The notes: generated from the sequence alone by a model not told the origin. A stretch of DNA of 55,249 nucleotides from 1-14-2-50-31-20 sp964617555 (GCA_964617555.1 CAZTYP010000109.1:1-55249), one strand, 5' to 3'. Counted from the stretch's first letter, positions 44,764-54,106 are shown. Translations and numbers: made by a program.

Positions 44764-45885
44764 TTAAACTTTTACAAAAATTTTCTTTTTATACATAAAA
44801 AACAAAAGCAGCCACAACAAAACCGTTCCGATAAAAGTTTCGATTACTATATGCCAATTTACATTCACAAAAGCATAAAAGCCGGAAAAGACCTTTGCGG
44901 CAGTATATTTGAAATTAATAAATTTATTTAAAAAATATACGGCAAGAGAATTTACCCCAATTACTTTAAAGAAAAACACCCAACCTTTGGAATAATTTTT
45001 AATATCAATAAGCCAATAAAACAAAGCCATAGAAATAAACGATGCCCCCGCTGTAACCAAAATAAAGGAACTTGTCCACATCTTTTTCATTATAGGAAAA
45101 TGTAACCCCCAAATAAATCCGCCCGCAAGCAGTATAGCGCCTATTATTAAAAGTAATTTACTTTTATAGAGCTGTGTGGTTTCTTTTTTTCTTAAAATAT
45201 CGCCGGCCCAAGCTCCGAAAATTGTTAAGGTAAAAGCCGGAAATGAGGTTGCCAAAGCATTTTCATCATAGATTCCGTCTATTAATTTCCCGGGCATAAT
45301 TGCTCTATCAAGCCATCCGGCAAAATTACCTTCCATACTCATATTACCCGCACCGTATTCGGGAACCGGAATAAGAAACATTGCCGCATAATACGCAAGT
45401 AAAATACCTCCGGCCCATAATAATCTTTTTTTCCAAGTAAAATTCAAATAGAGAACAGTAGTAAAGAATGTTGCCATACCAATACGCCCCAATACGCTTG
45501 AATATCTTATATGAGCCGGGTCAAAGATGTTAATAGGGCTGTTTTTATAGATTATTCCCAAGACCATTAATACAAGCATTCTTTTAAATGCTTTTTTATA
45601 TATCTCTGTTTTGGATATTCCTTTTTTTAACTGGCTGTTTGTTGAATACACAAGTGAAATACCGGAAATAAAAAGAAAGAGAGGGAAAATAAAATCAAAA
45701 AAAGTTACAGGTTCTAACCACCCGGGATGCTCCATATTGAGAGCAAGGGTATTTAACCAACCGATATTTGTTTTGCCGTGCATATAATAAATAAATGCTC
45801 CGCCACCGGAAATCATAAACATATCCAATCCGCGTAATGCATCCAATGAATTTAATCTTTTTGATTTCTCATTCGATACTCCCAT
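44764..45885 (-). CDS. DUF5009/HGSNAT-like transmembrane acyltransferase
   Basis: 373 residues with about ten membrane helices and the family start KRLNSLDALRGLDMFMISGG; FPLFLFISGISLVYS and GVNSLAVYFLNKF also fit. Related eukaryotic heparan-alpha-glucosaminide N-acetyltransferase moves acetyl from cytosolic acetyl-CoA to an amino sugar on the other side of the membrane. In Bacteroidota such genes are frequent in polysaccharide loci. The 14-base gap to the peptidase gene and ~40 bases from the racemase gene indicate one operon. Confidence 0.88.
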   Translation of the reverse strand: MGVSNEKSKRLNSLDALRGLDMFMISGGGAFIYYMHGKTNIGWLNTLALNMEHPGWLEPVTFFDFIFPLFLFISGISLVYSTNSQLKKGISKTEIYKKAFKRMLVLMVLGIIYKNSPINIFDPAHIRYSSVLGRIGMATFFTTVLYLNFTWKKRLLWAGGILLAYYAAMFLIPVPEYGAGNMSMEGNFAGWLDRAIMPGKLIDGIYDENALATSFPAFTLTIFGAWAGDILRKKETTQLYKSKLLLIIGAILLAGGFIWGLHFPIMKKMWTSSFILVTAGASFISMALFYWLIDIKNYSKGWVFFFKVIGVNSLAVYFLNKFINFKYTAAKVFSGFYAFVNVNWHIVIETFIGTVLLWLLLFFMYKKKIFVKV

Positions 45886-45926
45886 TATTGTATTTTCTTT
45901 ATGTTTAATAGTGTACCTCGTTTATT

Positions 45927-46679
45927 TTAATTGTTTATTAATTTATTCGGAGAATAATTTTTTATTAACGTTCTCGCCAAAATTGTTGTGGGGTCTATCG
46001 TAATCATTCCTAAAATTTCCTTTTCGGGAATTGCAAGGGGAATTTCCGTACATCCTAATATAACGGCTTCGGCACCGTTTGTTTTCAAATATTCACAACC
46101 TTTATGCAAATTTTTTACCGCCTTTTCGGTTACCGGATTTGAAAAAGCTTTTATTCCGTATTCCCTGTCATAAATGGAAGGTTGAATGAGGTTTTCTTGT
46201 ATTTGAATTGACGGTAGAATAACGTTAAACCCTTTTGCATTAAGTATATCGGAATATACCCGGCTTTTGTAAGTTCCGGTTGTTGAAAGAACTCCTATGT
46301 TTTTGATTTTAGGGTAAATATTTCCAATGAAAGAGATTGTTTCATTTATCATATTTATAAGATTTAATTTACTGCCGGATTTGTTAAGCTCTAATTTTAT
46401 AACATCAAAAATATCGGAAGAATGTGCTGTGTTGCAGGGAATCCCGGCAACCGTTACACCTATGCTTTCCATTTTATTAAGCACTTTAACAATGGCATAA
46501 GCCGGATTTTCAATTTTTCGTTCCAATAAATATTCCGTTCTGTCGTTTATACTTGAAGACATTGAAATGAGAACCGTATCCAAATGCTCATTATCTCCGT
46601 TTGCAATAGTATTATCATATACCTTACGAAGTAAATCAATCCCCGCATACGGACCTACACCCCCGACAATTCCAATCAT
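45927..46679 (-). CDS. Aspartate/glutamate racemase-family protein
   Basis: 250 residues. MIGIVGGVGPYAG is the family start; the two catalytic cysteines are present, Cys82 in AGIPCNTAHSS and Cys210 in VILGCTEIPLA. Such proteins racemise amino acids or related acids without a cofactor. It heads the operon with the membrane acyltransferase and the P1 peptidase, and its promoter carries the perfect copy of the uronate LacI-type operator. A D-amino-acid-linked substrate shared with the peptidase is possible but unproven. Confidence 0.9.
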   Translation of the reverse strand: MIGIVGGVGPYAGIDLLRKVYDNTIANGDNEHLDTVLISMSSSINDRTEYLLERKIENPAYAIVKVLNKMESIGVTVAGIPCNTAHSSDIFDVIKLELNKSGSKLNLINMINETISFIGNIYPKIKNIGVLSTTGTYKSRVYSDILNAKGFNVILPSIQIQENLIQPSIYDREYGIKAFSNPVTEKAVKNLHKGCEYLKTNGAEAVILGCTEIPLAIPEKEILGMITIDPTTILARTLIKNYSPNKLINN

Positions 46680-46762
46680 TACATCCCTATTAATTATTTT
46701 GTAAAATCAATAAAAAAAATTAAAACTTTTTAATTGTTGTTTATTAACAAAACACTCAGTTC

Positions 46763-46788
46763 AGTAATCGTTTACTTTAACGATTACT
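46763..46788 (-). promoter_or_regulatory. Perfect LacI-type operator before the racemase operon
   Basis: AGTAATCGTT (46763-46772) and AACGATTACT (46779-46788) are exact complements with spacer TACTTT, the same spacer as in the uronate operon site at 22048-22073. Adjacent bases toward the promoter are also identical (AAAATG). This is very unlikely by chance and links both operons to one regulator. Confidence 0.85.
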
Positions 46789-46817
46789 AAAATGCTTATT
46801 ATTTGAAAAGATGTCAA
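46789..46817 (-). promoter_or_regulatory. Predicted promoter of the racemase operon
   Basis: On the minus strand TTGACA (46817-46812), 17 bases, then CATTTT (46794-46789), immediately followed by the operator. The uronate operon promoter has the same spacing and same -10. The leader to the racemase start is about 80 bases longer here. Confidence 0.6.
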
Positions 46818-46854
46818 GTATAATAGATTTTAAATGAAAAATTTTTTCGAATTT

Positions 46855-47066
46855 TTAAATATCTTTTTTGTTTTCGAACAGATATGGCATTATAATTATT
46901 GCCGGCCAATACAAAACTATTTCTGCCGAAACGGTAAAGATATAATTTGGAATTTATGTTTTTTTTGTAGTTGAAATTTGAAATAATATTGCTCCGAAAA
47001 AACCGATGATATCCGGGGCAAAGACAATTAACAATAAAAACAATTCGGGCAAAAATATTTTTTCAT
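46855..47066 (-). pseudogene. Decayed small two-helix membrane protein gene
   Basis: An ATG overlaps the stop of the esterase gene (TAATG) but the frame closes after 12 codons. One base added in the T5 run at 47051-47055 would continue it as MKKYFLPELFLLLIVFAPDI and on to GFFGAILFQIS, then a TAA at about 46953-46951, then in the same frame FTVSAEIVLYWPAIIIMPYL ending in NKKDI and a stop at 46855. Both halves read as membrane helices, unlike the other frames. It looks like a ~70-residue gene broken by a frameshift and a stop codon, or affected by sequence errors. No family recognised. Confidence 0.5.
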
Positions 47067-47953
47067 TATTTTTCTCTTATAAATTTAGTAATAAATCTTA
47101 ATCCTTCTCCAATATGTCCCCTCCAATAATCCCAATTGTGGTAACCGTTGTAAACTCTGTATTCATGGGGTATTTTTCTATCTCTGAAAATTTTTCTTAA
47201 TATTGCATTGCCGTAAAAGAGCCAATCATCATCCCCTATTGTAATAAACCAATGAACGCTTTTTAATTTTTTTTCGGAATTTTTTTTTGCCAGATAAATA
47301 GGATTGTTTTTGTTCCAATGTTCGGAAAGGCGCGCTTGACCTTTAATTCCATTACCGTAAACAGGTGCATATAATCTGTCAAACTGTTTTTGCGAAATTT
47401 TCACTGTTTCATCATCCGGTCGTATTGCGGCACTGTAAGCAATACAAGTGCCAAAAAGTTCCGGGTGCTTCATTGAATAACCCAATGCACCGAATCCGCC
47501 CATTGATAGTCCTCCGATTGAACGGTATTTTTTTTGAGTTTTAATTCTGTATTTTTTTTCTATGTGCGGAATAAATTCTTTTACAAACATCTCTTCGTAG
47601 TTAAAATTTCCGTCGGGCAGGTTAACATACCAAAGCAGCCAAGCATTGGGCATAATAATTATCATCTCTTCAACTTCGCCGGAATATATTTCTTGATCGG
47701 CAACCTCGTCAATCCATCCCCAATTAATCCATGTTGTTTCGTCATCCGTATAACCGTGAAGCAAATACAATACGGGGTATTTTTTGCCGGAAGTTTCATA
47801 ATTAGCAGGAAGATAAACTGAATAATTAACCGTAGTATCAAGAATTCGGCTGTAAAATTCCAAACTTTTAATTACTGTTCCGCGTGTTTCGTTTCTCTTT
47901 GCATTAATAAAAGAAAGAGCAACAAGTAAAAAAAACAAAAATACTTTCTTCAT
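47066..47953 (-). CDS. Secreted esterase (alpha/beta hydrolase, esterase D/feruloyl esterase type)
   Basis: 295 residues from the ATG at 47953; GGAG lies seven bases before it, inside the first four codons of the longer frame starting at 47965. Signal peptide MKKVFLFFLLVALSFINA. Motifs are VLYLLHGYTDDETTW (oxyanion region), nucleophile GGLSMGGFGALGYS, and C-terminal VYNGYHNWDYWRGHIG with the catalytic histidine. Such enzymes deacylate polysaccharide side chains. Its stop overlaps the start of the decayed small membrane ORF. No T9SS domain, so it probably stays in the periplasm or is released. Confidence 0.9.
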   Translation of the reverse strand: MKKVFLFFLLVALSFINAKRNETRGTVIKSLEFYSRILDTTVNYSVYLPANYETSGKKYPVLYLLHGYTDDETTWINWGWIDEVADQEIYSGEVEEMIIIMPNAWLLWYVNLPDGNFNYEEMFVKEFIPHIEKKYRIKTQKKYRSIGGLSMGGFGALGYSMKHPELFGTCIAYSAAIRPDDETVKISQKQFDRLYAPVYGNGIKGQARLSEHWNKNNPIYLAKKNSEKKLKSVHWFITIGDDDWLFYGNAILRKIFRDRKIPHEYRVYNGYHNWDYWRGHIGEGLRFITKFIREK

Positions 47954-47994
47954 TTTTTTCTCCATAAATAATTATTATTCGTTTTCTTCCTATA

Positions 47995-49224
47995 TCACTT
48001 TATTAATACCATTTTCTTGCTTACAGTAACCGGAGAACCTCCTTCGGGGAGAGCAATCATACGATAAATGTAAACACCAGCAACAACTTTTTCGCCTTTC
48101 ATATTGGAAGCATTCCAAACGGCAGAGTAATTTCCGGCGCGTTTATTCTCGTTTTCCAGAACTTTTATTTTTGAGCCGAGTAAATCAAAAACTCCGATTT
48201 TTACATGCGCATACTTACCAACGGAATAATGAATTACCGTAGCCGGATTAAAAGGATTCGGGTAATTTTGTTTTAATCCGAACCCTTCGGGTAAATTACT
48301 TTTTTTTTTATTTGTAACGCCGGTAAGATTATTATGCATTACCCAACTTCTGCCGGGAATATCAGTTACGAACTTTTCAATGTTACCGTTACCTGCAACA
48401 GTTACATAACATGTTTTACCGTTGCTTCCTCCAAAGGCGATATTGGTGGATTTTTTACCATGCAACGTAATTTCCCGCAATGTTTCTCCGGTAGAGGAAA
48501 GAATGTATATTTTCCCTTTATCGTAACAAGCCACATAAATATTACCGGTGCTGTCACATCTCATTCCGTCAAGAACGGAACCGTCGTTATATTGCTTAAT
48601 TATTCTTTTGTTTTCCAAGGTCCCGTTGGATTTTATATCAAATGCCAAAATTCTGTGAGCAGTGGATTCGTTAACATATAAGGTTTTGTTGTTTGGTGAA
48701 ACTTCGACACCGTTTGTCGTTCCCATTCCGCTTAAAAGAAGATGAGTATTCCCACTTGTATCTATCATCCAAAGATTTCCGGTGTTTGCAGTCCAATTCG
48801 GGTCGCTTGCATAAATAATATTGTTATCGGTAATTGCAATATCGTTCGGTTGGTTCATTTTAGCGTTATGAGCAAAAACCGTTATTTGTTTTGTAGTCAT
48901 ATTAACTTTCAAAATGTTATGCTTTGTGTAATCGGCAATAAACATTTCTCCTTTGCTGTTAAAACGTATTCCGTTTCCTATGCTTCCTGCAGGGAGTTCC
49001 ACAAATATTGTTGTTCTTCCTTTCGGGGTTATTTTACCTATTGTTCCTTGGTGATGAAAGTTGACCGCATAAATATTTCCGTTTTTATCAACAGCCGGTC
49101 CCTCAACACCACTTGTAAAACTGTTTTTGGGTGTAAACAATTCCGGAACAAAAAGGGTATCGTTTTGAACTGTTTGTGCAAATAATTGCAAACTTAAAAT
49201 TAAAGATGCAACCAATAGTTTCAT
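47995..49224 (-). CDS. Secreted SMP-30/gluconolactonase-like beta-propeller with T9SS domain
   Basis: 409 residues. Short signal peptide (LLVASLILSLQLFAQ), six-bladed propeller (~28-300) with motifs SGVEGPAVDKNGNIYAVNF, GIRFNSKGEMFIADYTKHNI, MNQPNDIAITDNNIIYASDP, GVEVSPNNKTLYVNES and DGMRCDSTGNIYVACYDKG, which carry the acidic and asparagine residues used for metal binding in lactonases. The last ~85 residues are a T9SS sorting domain (LKQNYPNPFNPATVIHYSV ... KKMVLIK). It could open a sugar lactone at the cell surface. AGGA precedes the start. Confidence 0.88.
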   Translation of the reverse strand: MKLLVASLILSLQLFAQTVQNDTLFVPELFTPKNSFTSGVEGPAVDKNGNIYAVNFHHQGTIGKITPKGRTTIFVELPAGSIGNGIRFNSKGEMFIADYTKHNILKVNMTTKQITVFAHNAKMNQPNDIAITDNNIIYASDPNWTANTGNLWMIDTSGNTHLLLSGMGTTNGVEVSPNNKTLYVNESTAHRILAFDIKSNGTLENKRIIKQYNDGSVLDGMRCDSTGNIYVACYDKGKIYILSSTGETLREITLHGKKSTNIAFGGSNGKTCYVTVAGNGNIEKFVTDIPGRSWVMHNNLTGVTNKKKSNLPEGFGLKQNYPNPFNPATVIHYSVGKYAHVKIGVFDLLGSKIKVLENENKRAGNYSAVWNASNMKGEKVVAGVYIYRMIALPEGGSPVTVSKKMVLIK

Positions 49225-49248
49225 AAAAAATCCTTTAACATTTTTGGT

Positions 49249-51453
49249 TTATTCTCTTGCAATTTCCAACACTAAAATTTCTTGCGGTTTTATTTTATCG
49301 TTTCGTTTTATTTTGGTGTTATTACTTTTACCGATTATTACAATTTTTTCGGGGGTAATCTTTTTTATTACAAAGCGTGTATCCGGTTTTATATTTGTTT
49401 CATATTTATTTATATCTACAATATATTCAATCTCGTGTTCATTGTCGTCAACATTTACCAATAAAATTCCCAAACTGCCGTCTTCCGCTTTCCATATTGC
49501 GCCTAATACGGAAGGGATGGTTGCCTTTTTCACTTTTCTGTTGTGATTTACCCAAATATCCGTAACGGTAGGGATTTTATTTATCGGCTTAATTAAATCC
49601 ATAAGTTCACCGTAGGTAACAAATTTACGTGCGGCAACTCTGTATTTACCTATCTTTTTAAAATAGTCGGCTTTTTTTTCGTGCTTCGGTTTCATAAACC
49701 AAGGGTTCATCCAACCGTTCTGAAACCCCCAAATAAAAAAGCGAGCTTCGGCCATAATAAAAGCTTTATCGGATATGGGGGGAATGTTGGAAACCCTTCC
49801 TCCCACATAATTTGTGTAATCGGAATAAACCATTTGCAGCATGGGAATATCATTTTCTTCGGGTTCATGCCATGTTAAAAATCCGTCCAATTTATTCATA
49901 TACGGTTCGGCGGTACTTTCGGAAACTAAAATTGCGCCACGGGGTGAAGCAATTTTTTTCATCTTCTCTAAAAATTTTTGATATCCTTCAACCCAATACG
50001 CTCCTCCTCCCAACGGATGACCGTGTGTTTTATCAAAACAAAGTTTAGGTGTGGATGCGGAAATTTGATCGATATAAATACCGTTTACGCCATATTCGCC
50101 GGTTAAAGTATCAACCAATCCGGCAATTTGATTATGCCAAAAGGTTTGCGTAGGGCACATGGCAACCAATCTTCCCGATGTTTTTCCGTAACGGTGTAAC
50201 GTAGGTGCTCCCGTAATATCTTTCACACAATAAGGAATAAATTTTTTCGCATCGGGATTATCATAATCGGCAATCAATCCATTAATATACGGCATTATTA
50301 GTATCCCTTTATCGGTAAGATTTTTCACCGCTTCTTTAAAACCATCAACACCCGGAAGAAAATGGGGATAATAAGTATCATAAGGAATTTTGTGCCACTT
50401 ATACCAATGCACGCCGATAGGAACATTCAATCTTTTTTCGGCATTTAGCAAATCAGTTTCGATTTCATTAATCGTAAATTCAACTGCGGCATTATCTATA
50501 TCATCGGTATCAAAATTTTTCCCTACTTGAAACCAAAGAGCCACATTTTTAATTATATCTGGCATATCTTTTCTATGAGATTTTTTGCCATTCTCCGTCC
50601 ACCGTTGCTTAACCGCCCATTTTCTGTACCGTTTAGCTGCATCAATCCAATTGCCTTGATAAACCCCGAATGCTTGTGGAAAATAATCTTTATAATCGGA
50701 ACCGGGAAGAGCCATATTTTCAGGATATTGTGTTATATAAAATTCTTTACCTGGAATTATTGCACCTCGTTTTCGTCTGCCGCTACCATCAAGTGCAGCA
50801 TAATAAATGCTGCTTTTGCCTTTGGATAAAGCAAAAAATTGGCTTGCCCATCTTTGCGAAGGATATGATAAAGGTTGTTCTGTTGTGGTTTTTTTGTATA
50901 GTTTTCCGCCGTTGTGCAAAGGTATTGCCAAATCATATTCCCCCTCTGTAATAAATTCGGTAAAATCGGGGAATCTTACTGTCCATAATCCCCAAATATT
51001 ACTTCGGTTATCTATGGAAATTCTCCATTTTGCAATACCGGAATTTTTAGGAAGTTCAACCGTTACTTTTATCCCCATCACGTTTTTCTCTTTCCAGAAT
51101 TCAAAATTATTCCATTCGATAATTGCAATTTGAGTTCCGTCGGGTTGTTTGTTAATTTCGGCTTTTACCGGAAACATATAAAACTTGTAAAAAGGTTTTT
51201 GAATATAGATGTTATTAATCTTCTCCTCTTGTAAACCGTTACGCATTGTAATTTGAAACAAAAGATGCTGTTTGCCTTTGTTTGCAATGTGATTAATGTT
51301 TGTTGTTTTATCTATCATTGCGGATAACCCGTATGACCCTTTTTCAAATTCGAAACGGACAAATTTATTTTCCAAAATAAGAGCCGGTTTCTTGTTTTGT
51401 GCAACCAAAACAATTGTTAAAGTTGCAAATAAAATCAATATTTGCTTTTTCAT
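49249..51453 (-). CDS. Secreted DUF6259-type glycoside-hydrolase-like protein
   Basis: 734 residues from the ATG at 51453, which has AAAGGA upstream and then a signal peptide MKKQILILFATLTIVLVAQ; the longer frame to 51513 is unlikely. The N-terminal ~270 residues look like a beta-sandwich (LENKFVRFEFEKGSYGLSAM), followed by a TIM-barrel region with PIGVHWYKWHKIPYDTYYPH, LIMPYINGLIADYDNPD, GVNGIYIDQISASTPKLCFD (candidate nucleophile Asp) and ILVSESTAEPYMNKLDGFLT. The layout matches DUF6259 and clan-D-like glycosidases. Substrate unknown. The broken GH31 gene is just upstream. Confidence 0.8.
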   Translation of the reverse strand: MKKQILILFATLTIVLVAQNKKPALILENKFVRFEFEKGSYGLSAMIDKTTNINHIANKGKQHLLFQITMRNGLQEEKINNIYIQKPFYKFYMFPVKAEINKQPDGTQIAIIEWNNFEFWKEKNVMGIKVTVELPKNSGIAKWRISIDNRSNIWGLWTVRFPDFTEFITEGEYDLAIPLHNGGKLYKKTTTEQPLSYPSQRWASQFFALSKGKSSIYYAALDGSGRRKRGAIIPGKEFYITQYPENMALPGSDYKDYFPQAFGVYQGNWIDAAKRYRKWAVKQRWTENGKKSHRKDMPDIIKNVALWFQVGKNFDTDDIDNAAVEFTINEIETDLLNAEKRLNVPIGVHWYKWHKIPYDTYYPHFLPGVDGFKEAVKNLTDKGILIMPYINGLIADYDNPDAKKFIPYCVKDITGAPTLHRYGKTSGRLVAMCPTQTFWHNQIAGLVDTLTGEYGVNGIYIDQISASTPKLCFDKTHGHPLGGGAYWVEGYQKFLEKMKKIASPRGAILVSESTAEPYMNKLDGFLTWHEPEENDIPMLQMVYSDYTNYVGGRVSNIPPISDKAFIMAEARFFIWGFQNGWMNPWFMKPKHEKKADYFKKIGKYRVAARKFVTYGELMDLIKPINKIPTVTDIWVNHNRKVKKATIPSVLGAIWKAEDGSLGILLVNVDDNEHEIEYIVDINKYETNIKPDTRFVIKKITPEKIVIIGKSNNTKIKRNDKIKPQEILVLEIARE

Positions 51454-51615
51454 TTTTATCCTTTTAATTAAATAAGCGTTTTTTCCTTTGCCGACATAAG
51501 TTGTAACTTTCATAATTCGGTAAACATAGCTTTGTTGTTTCGGGAAAAAATCAGTTAAAAAAGATTTTAATCAGTCCGGAATTTTTATCGTTGTTTTTTC
51601 TGATAATTATTTTAT

Positions 51616-52527
51616 TTAACCCCGAAAGGTAAATTGCACCGGGTTTATCGGGGTTGTGCATAAGCCATGCCCATGGTTTAAACGCTCAACGCGGTGGTTT
51701 TGCGGTTTTGTATTTGTGGCTTTTACAAATCCCTTTACCGCATCGGCCAAACTGTTACCGATATACATGTTCATCACAACCTTGTTCCCGGGAAATTCCC
51801 ATGTGAGTTCGTTACAATTACTTTTTCCGATGTCAAAATGAACCAATCCGCCATACTCAAGCCAGAAAGCATAATTGCGGGTTGAAACATAATAAGGCAT
51901 ATATGCACATTCGTCGGGGGTGCCGGAAACGTCCCACAAATCAAATGCTTTTCCGCGTTGCGCTACGCTTCCGTTCCACATTTCACCAAAACCATAAATC
52001 TCTTCTACGGAATTAAGAAGATTTATTCCTTTTACAGCCGTAATATTTTTTACATCAGCAGAAATTATAATACGGTAAAATGAAGATGTTTTTTTTGCAA
52101 TTGTTAATTGTGCTTTGTTTTTATTATTTAATTGCAACTCAACATTTACACTATCTTCGGTTATGTTTTTTGTTGATAAAATGTTACTAATTGATATCCA
52201 TTTCGAATTAATTTTAAAAAGAGGTGATTGCGAAGTATTAAAAATAATTTTCCCGTCGGGTGTACGGATAATAATTTGAAAAGGATTTTCTGCAAGGGAG
52301 AACGTGTTATGCTCGTTTTTAAAAATCACTTTTTCGTTGTTTGGGGTAAATAACGCAAGTAGATTGTCCGAACGAAAATTATTTGTTTTTACACTTGCAC
52401 CTCGGTCTTTTATACCAATTTTGTCGAAAGGGAGCGTTTGTGCATATTGTATCGGGGCAATGGCAAAAATACCGAATATTAAAAATTTTAATGTTTTTAT
52501 AAAAAAATTACTTTTAAAATTCAGCAT
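51616..52527 (-). pseudogene. Truncated GH31-like glycosidase, N-terminal domain only
   Basis: 304 residues from the ATG at 52527 (GGA upstream) with signal peptide. Residues to ~270 match the GH31 N-terminal beta-sandwich: IYGFGEMWNGSVAQRGKAFD and ECAYMPYYVSTRNYAFWLEY are classic. At about 51700 the frame switches: the other frame reads PPR, a TGA where Trp is expected, then AFKPWAW, the start of the GH31 catalytic barrel. The barrel itself (about 400 residues) is absent; a GH31 enzyme normally exceeds 650 residues. A hairpin (51618-51625 with 51648-51655) spans the last codons. Clearly a decayed gene unless the deletion is an assembly error. Confidence 0.8.
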
Positions 52528-52577
52528 AATATTCCATTTAATTCTGTTTAACAATACTATTTCCGGAATGAATTAAA

Positions 52578-52601
52578 TGGGAGCAAAATACTTTGCTCCC
52601 A
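52578..52601 (-). terminator. 10-bp hairpin between the GH109-type and GH31-type genes
   Basis: TGGGAGCAAA (52578-52587) pairs perfectly with TTTGCTCCCA (52592-52601) around a 4-base loop. It lies 54 bases after the GH109-type stop codon. A T6 run follows on the plus strand and TTTAATT on the minus strand, so it could act in both directions. Confidence 0.65.
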
Positions 52602-52655
52602 CTTTTTTACAATACATTGAAAAACCGTTTATAATAAAACTGCCAAAAATAATTT

Positions 52656-54074
52656 TTATTTGTGGTAGTAAGTTACTTTGTGGAGTTTTTTCCAAGCGCC
52701 GCGTGTAAAATCGGGATATTTAACGGGGGTGCCGTGATTTTCCACAGATTTTTCCGACAGTTCGGCTAAAGCCGACCATTCTGCGGCATCGTAAACATCT
52801 TCGTCAAGAGGCAATCCGTTATTAAGGCAATAAATTAATCTGAAATCCATAATAAAATCCATTCCGCCGTGGCCTCCTACTTTTTTTGCTTCCTTACCTA
52901 TTTCGGTTACAATAGGGTGCTCGTATTTTTTTAACAATTTCTTTAATTCATCTTCCGGCAGCGGTTTATGGTGACCGCTATGATAATCGCTATCAAGAAC
53001 AACTTCTTGTACAGGATATTTACAAGCATATCCTTTAGTTCCGCTTATCATATGTCTTCTGTTATATGGGCGTGGACTTGTAACATCGTGTTGAATCATT
53101 AAAGTTTTGCCGTTTGCGGTTCTAATAATCGAGGTATTCATATCGCCGTTTTTATATTTGCGTTTTGCAAAGTCGGAATTTTCTCCGAATTCTTTTTTTG
53201 CAAATTGGGTCATTCCAAATTGGTTTGTTGAAACAGAAGTAACATATTCCATTCTGTCTCCTCGATGAATATTCATTATTTGGCAAAGTGGGCCGAAACC
53301 ATGAGTGGGATACAAATTTCCGTTACGTTTTGCATTTTGTTCCAATCTCCACATTTTCCAATAACCGCCGAAGTTTTCGGTGGTATTAAAGTTAAGAGCA
53401 CGTAAATCATGGATATATGATCCTTCGGCATGAACTATTTCTCCGAAAAGTCCTTCCTCGGCCATTTTGTGAGTTGCCATTTCAAAATAATCGTAAACGC
53501 AATTTTCCAACATCATAAAATGTTTACGTGTTTTTTCAACGGTATTAACCAATTGCCAGCACTCGTCAATAGTAACTGCGGCAGGTACTTCGGAAACCGC
53601 ATGTTTACCGTGTTCCATTGCATATACAGCCATGGGGGTATGATTACCCCAATTTGTAACAATATAAACCAAATCTATATCATCGCGTTGACACATTTTT
53701 TTCCATTCGTCTTTACCAAGATAGACATCCGGCTCGGGATATTTTCGTTCTTTAAGAAGTTTTAACGCTCTATCCACTTTTGCCTGAGAAAGTTCGCATA
53801 TGGCAGATATTTTTGCGGTTTTAAGAAATGAAAGTCTGTAAACCGCACCGTAACCTCTCATTCCCAATCCGATAATACCGATATGCACCGTATCAATAGG
53901 ATCGCATCTTAATTCCAAAGCATCGGTTTGTCCTGCAGGGCGCGGGGGTTCCGGGAATAGGTTTAGCGGTTGAAAAGTTTTACTGTTATCCTTTACACCG
54001 GAAAATGCCGTAAACATTATCACTGAAAATATTGTAACAACCAATAAAAGTGTAATTCGTTTTATTTTTTCCAT
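52656..54074 (-). CDS. Exported GH109-type glycosidase
   Basis: 472 residues. N-terminal hydrophobic export signal (LLLVVTIFSVIMFTAFSG), Rossmann motif HIGIIGLGMRGYGAVYRLSF (~63-82), VYIVTNWGNHTPMAVYAMEH, YPTHGFGPLCQIMNIHRGDR and KKVGGHGGMDFIMDFRLIYC, all characteristic of GH109 enzymes, which use tightly bound NAD+ to cleave alpha-N-acetylgalactosaminides and related bonds. It ends YPDFTRGAWKKLHKVTYYHK, identical in the tandem copy. The gene follows the partial paralogue by 32 bases. Confidence 0.9.
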   Translation of the reverse strand: MEKIKRITLLLVVTIFSVIMFTAFSGVKDNSKTFQPLNLFPEPPRPAGQTDALELRCDPIDTVHIGIIGLGMRGYGAVYRLSFLKTAKISAICELSQAKVDRALKLLKERKYPEPDVYLGKDEWKKMCQRDDIDLVYIVTNWGNHTPMAVYAMEHGKHAVSEVPAAVTIDECWQLVNTVEKTRKHFMMLENCVYDYFEMATHKMAEEGLFGEIVHAEGSYIHDLRALNFNTTENFGGYWKMWRLEQNAKRNGNLYPTHGFGPLCQIMNIHRGDRMEYVTSVSTNQFGMTQFAKKEFGENSDFAKRKYKNGDMNTSIIRTANGKTLMIQHDVTSPRPYNRRHMISGTKGYACKYPVQEVVLDSDYHSGHHKPLPEDELKKLLKKYEHPIVTEIGKEAKKVGGHGGMDFIMDFRLIYCLNNGLPLDEDVYDAAEWSALAELSEKSVENHGTPVKYPDFTRGAWKKLHKVTYYHK

Positions 54075-54106
54075 TTTATATTTTTCCCAAAATTTTATTT
54101 GTAAAA

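Noticed and set aside
51618..51655. 8-bp hairpin as a strong terminator of the GH31 remnant
   Set aside because: The loop is 22 bases and no T-run follows, so I mention it only inside the pseudogene entry.
51660..51720. Programmed frameshift in the GH31-like gene
   Set aside because: The alternative frame also has a stop codon in place of a conserved Trp, and the catalytic barrel is missing downstream, so decay is simpler.
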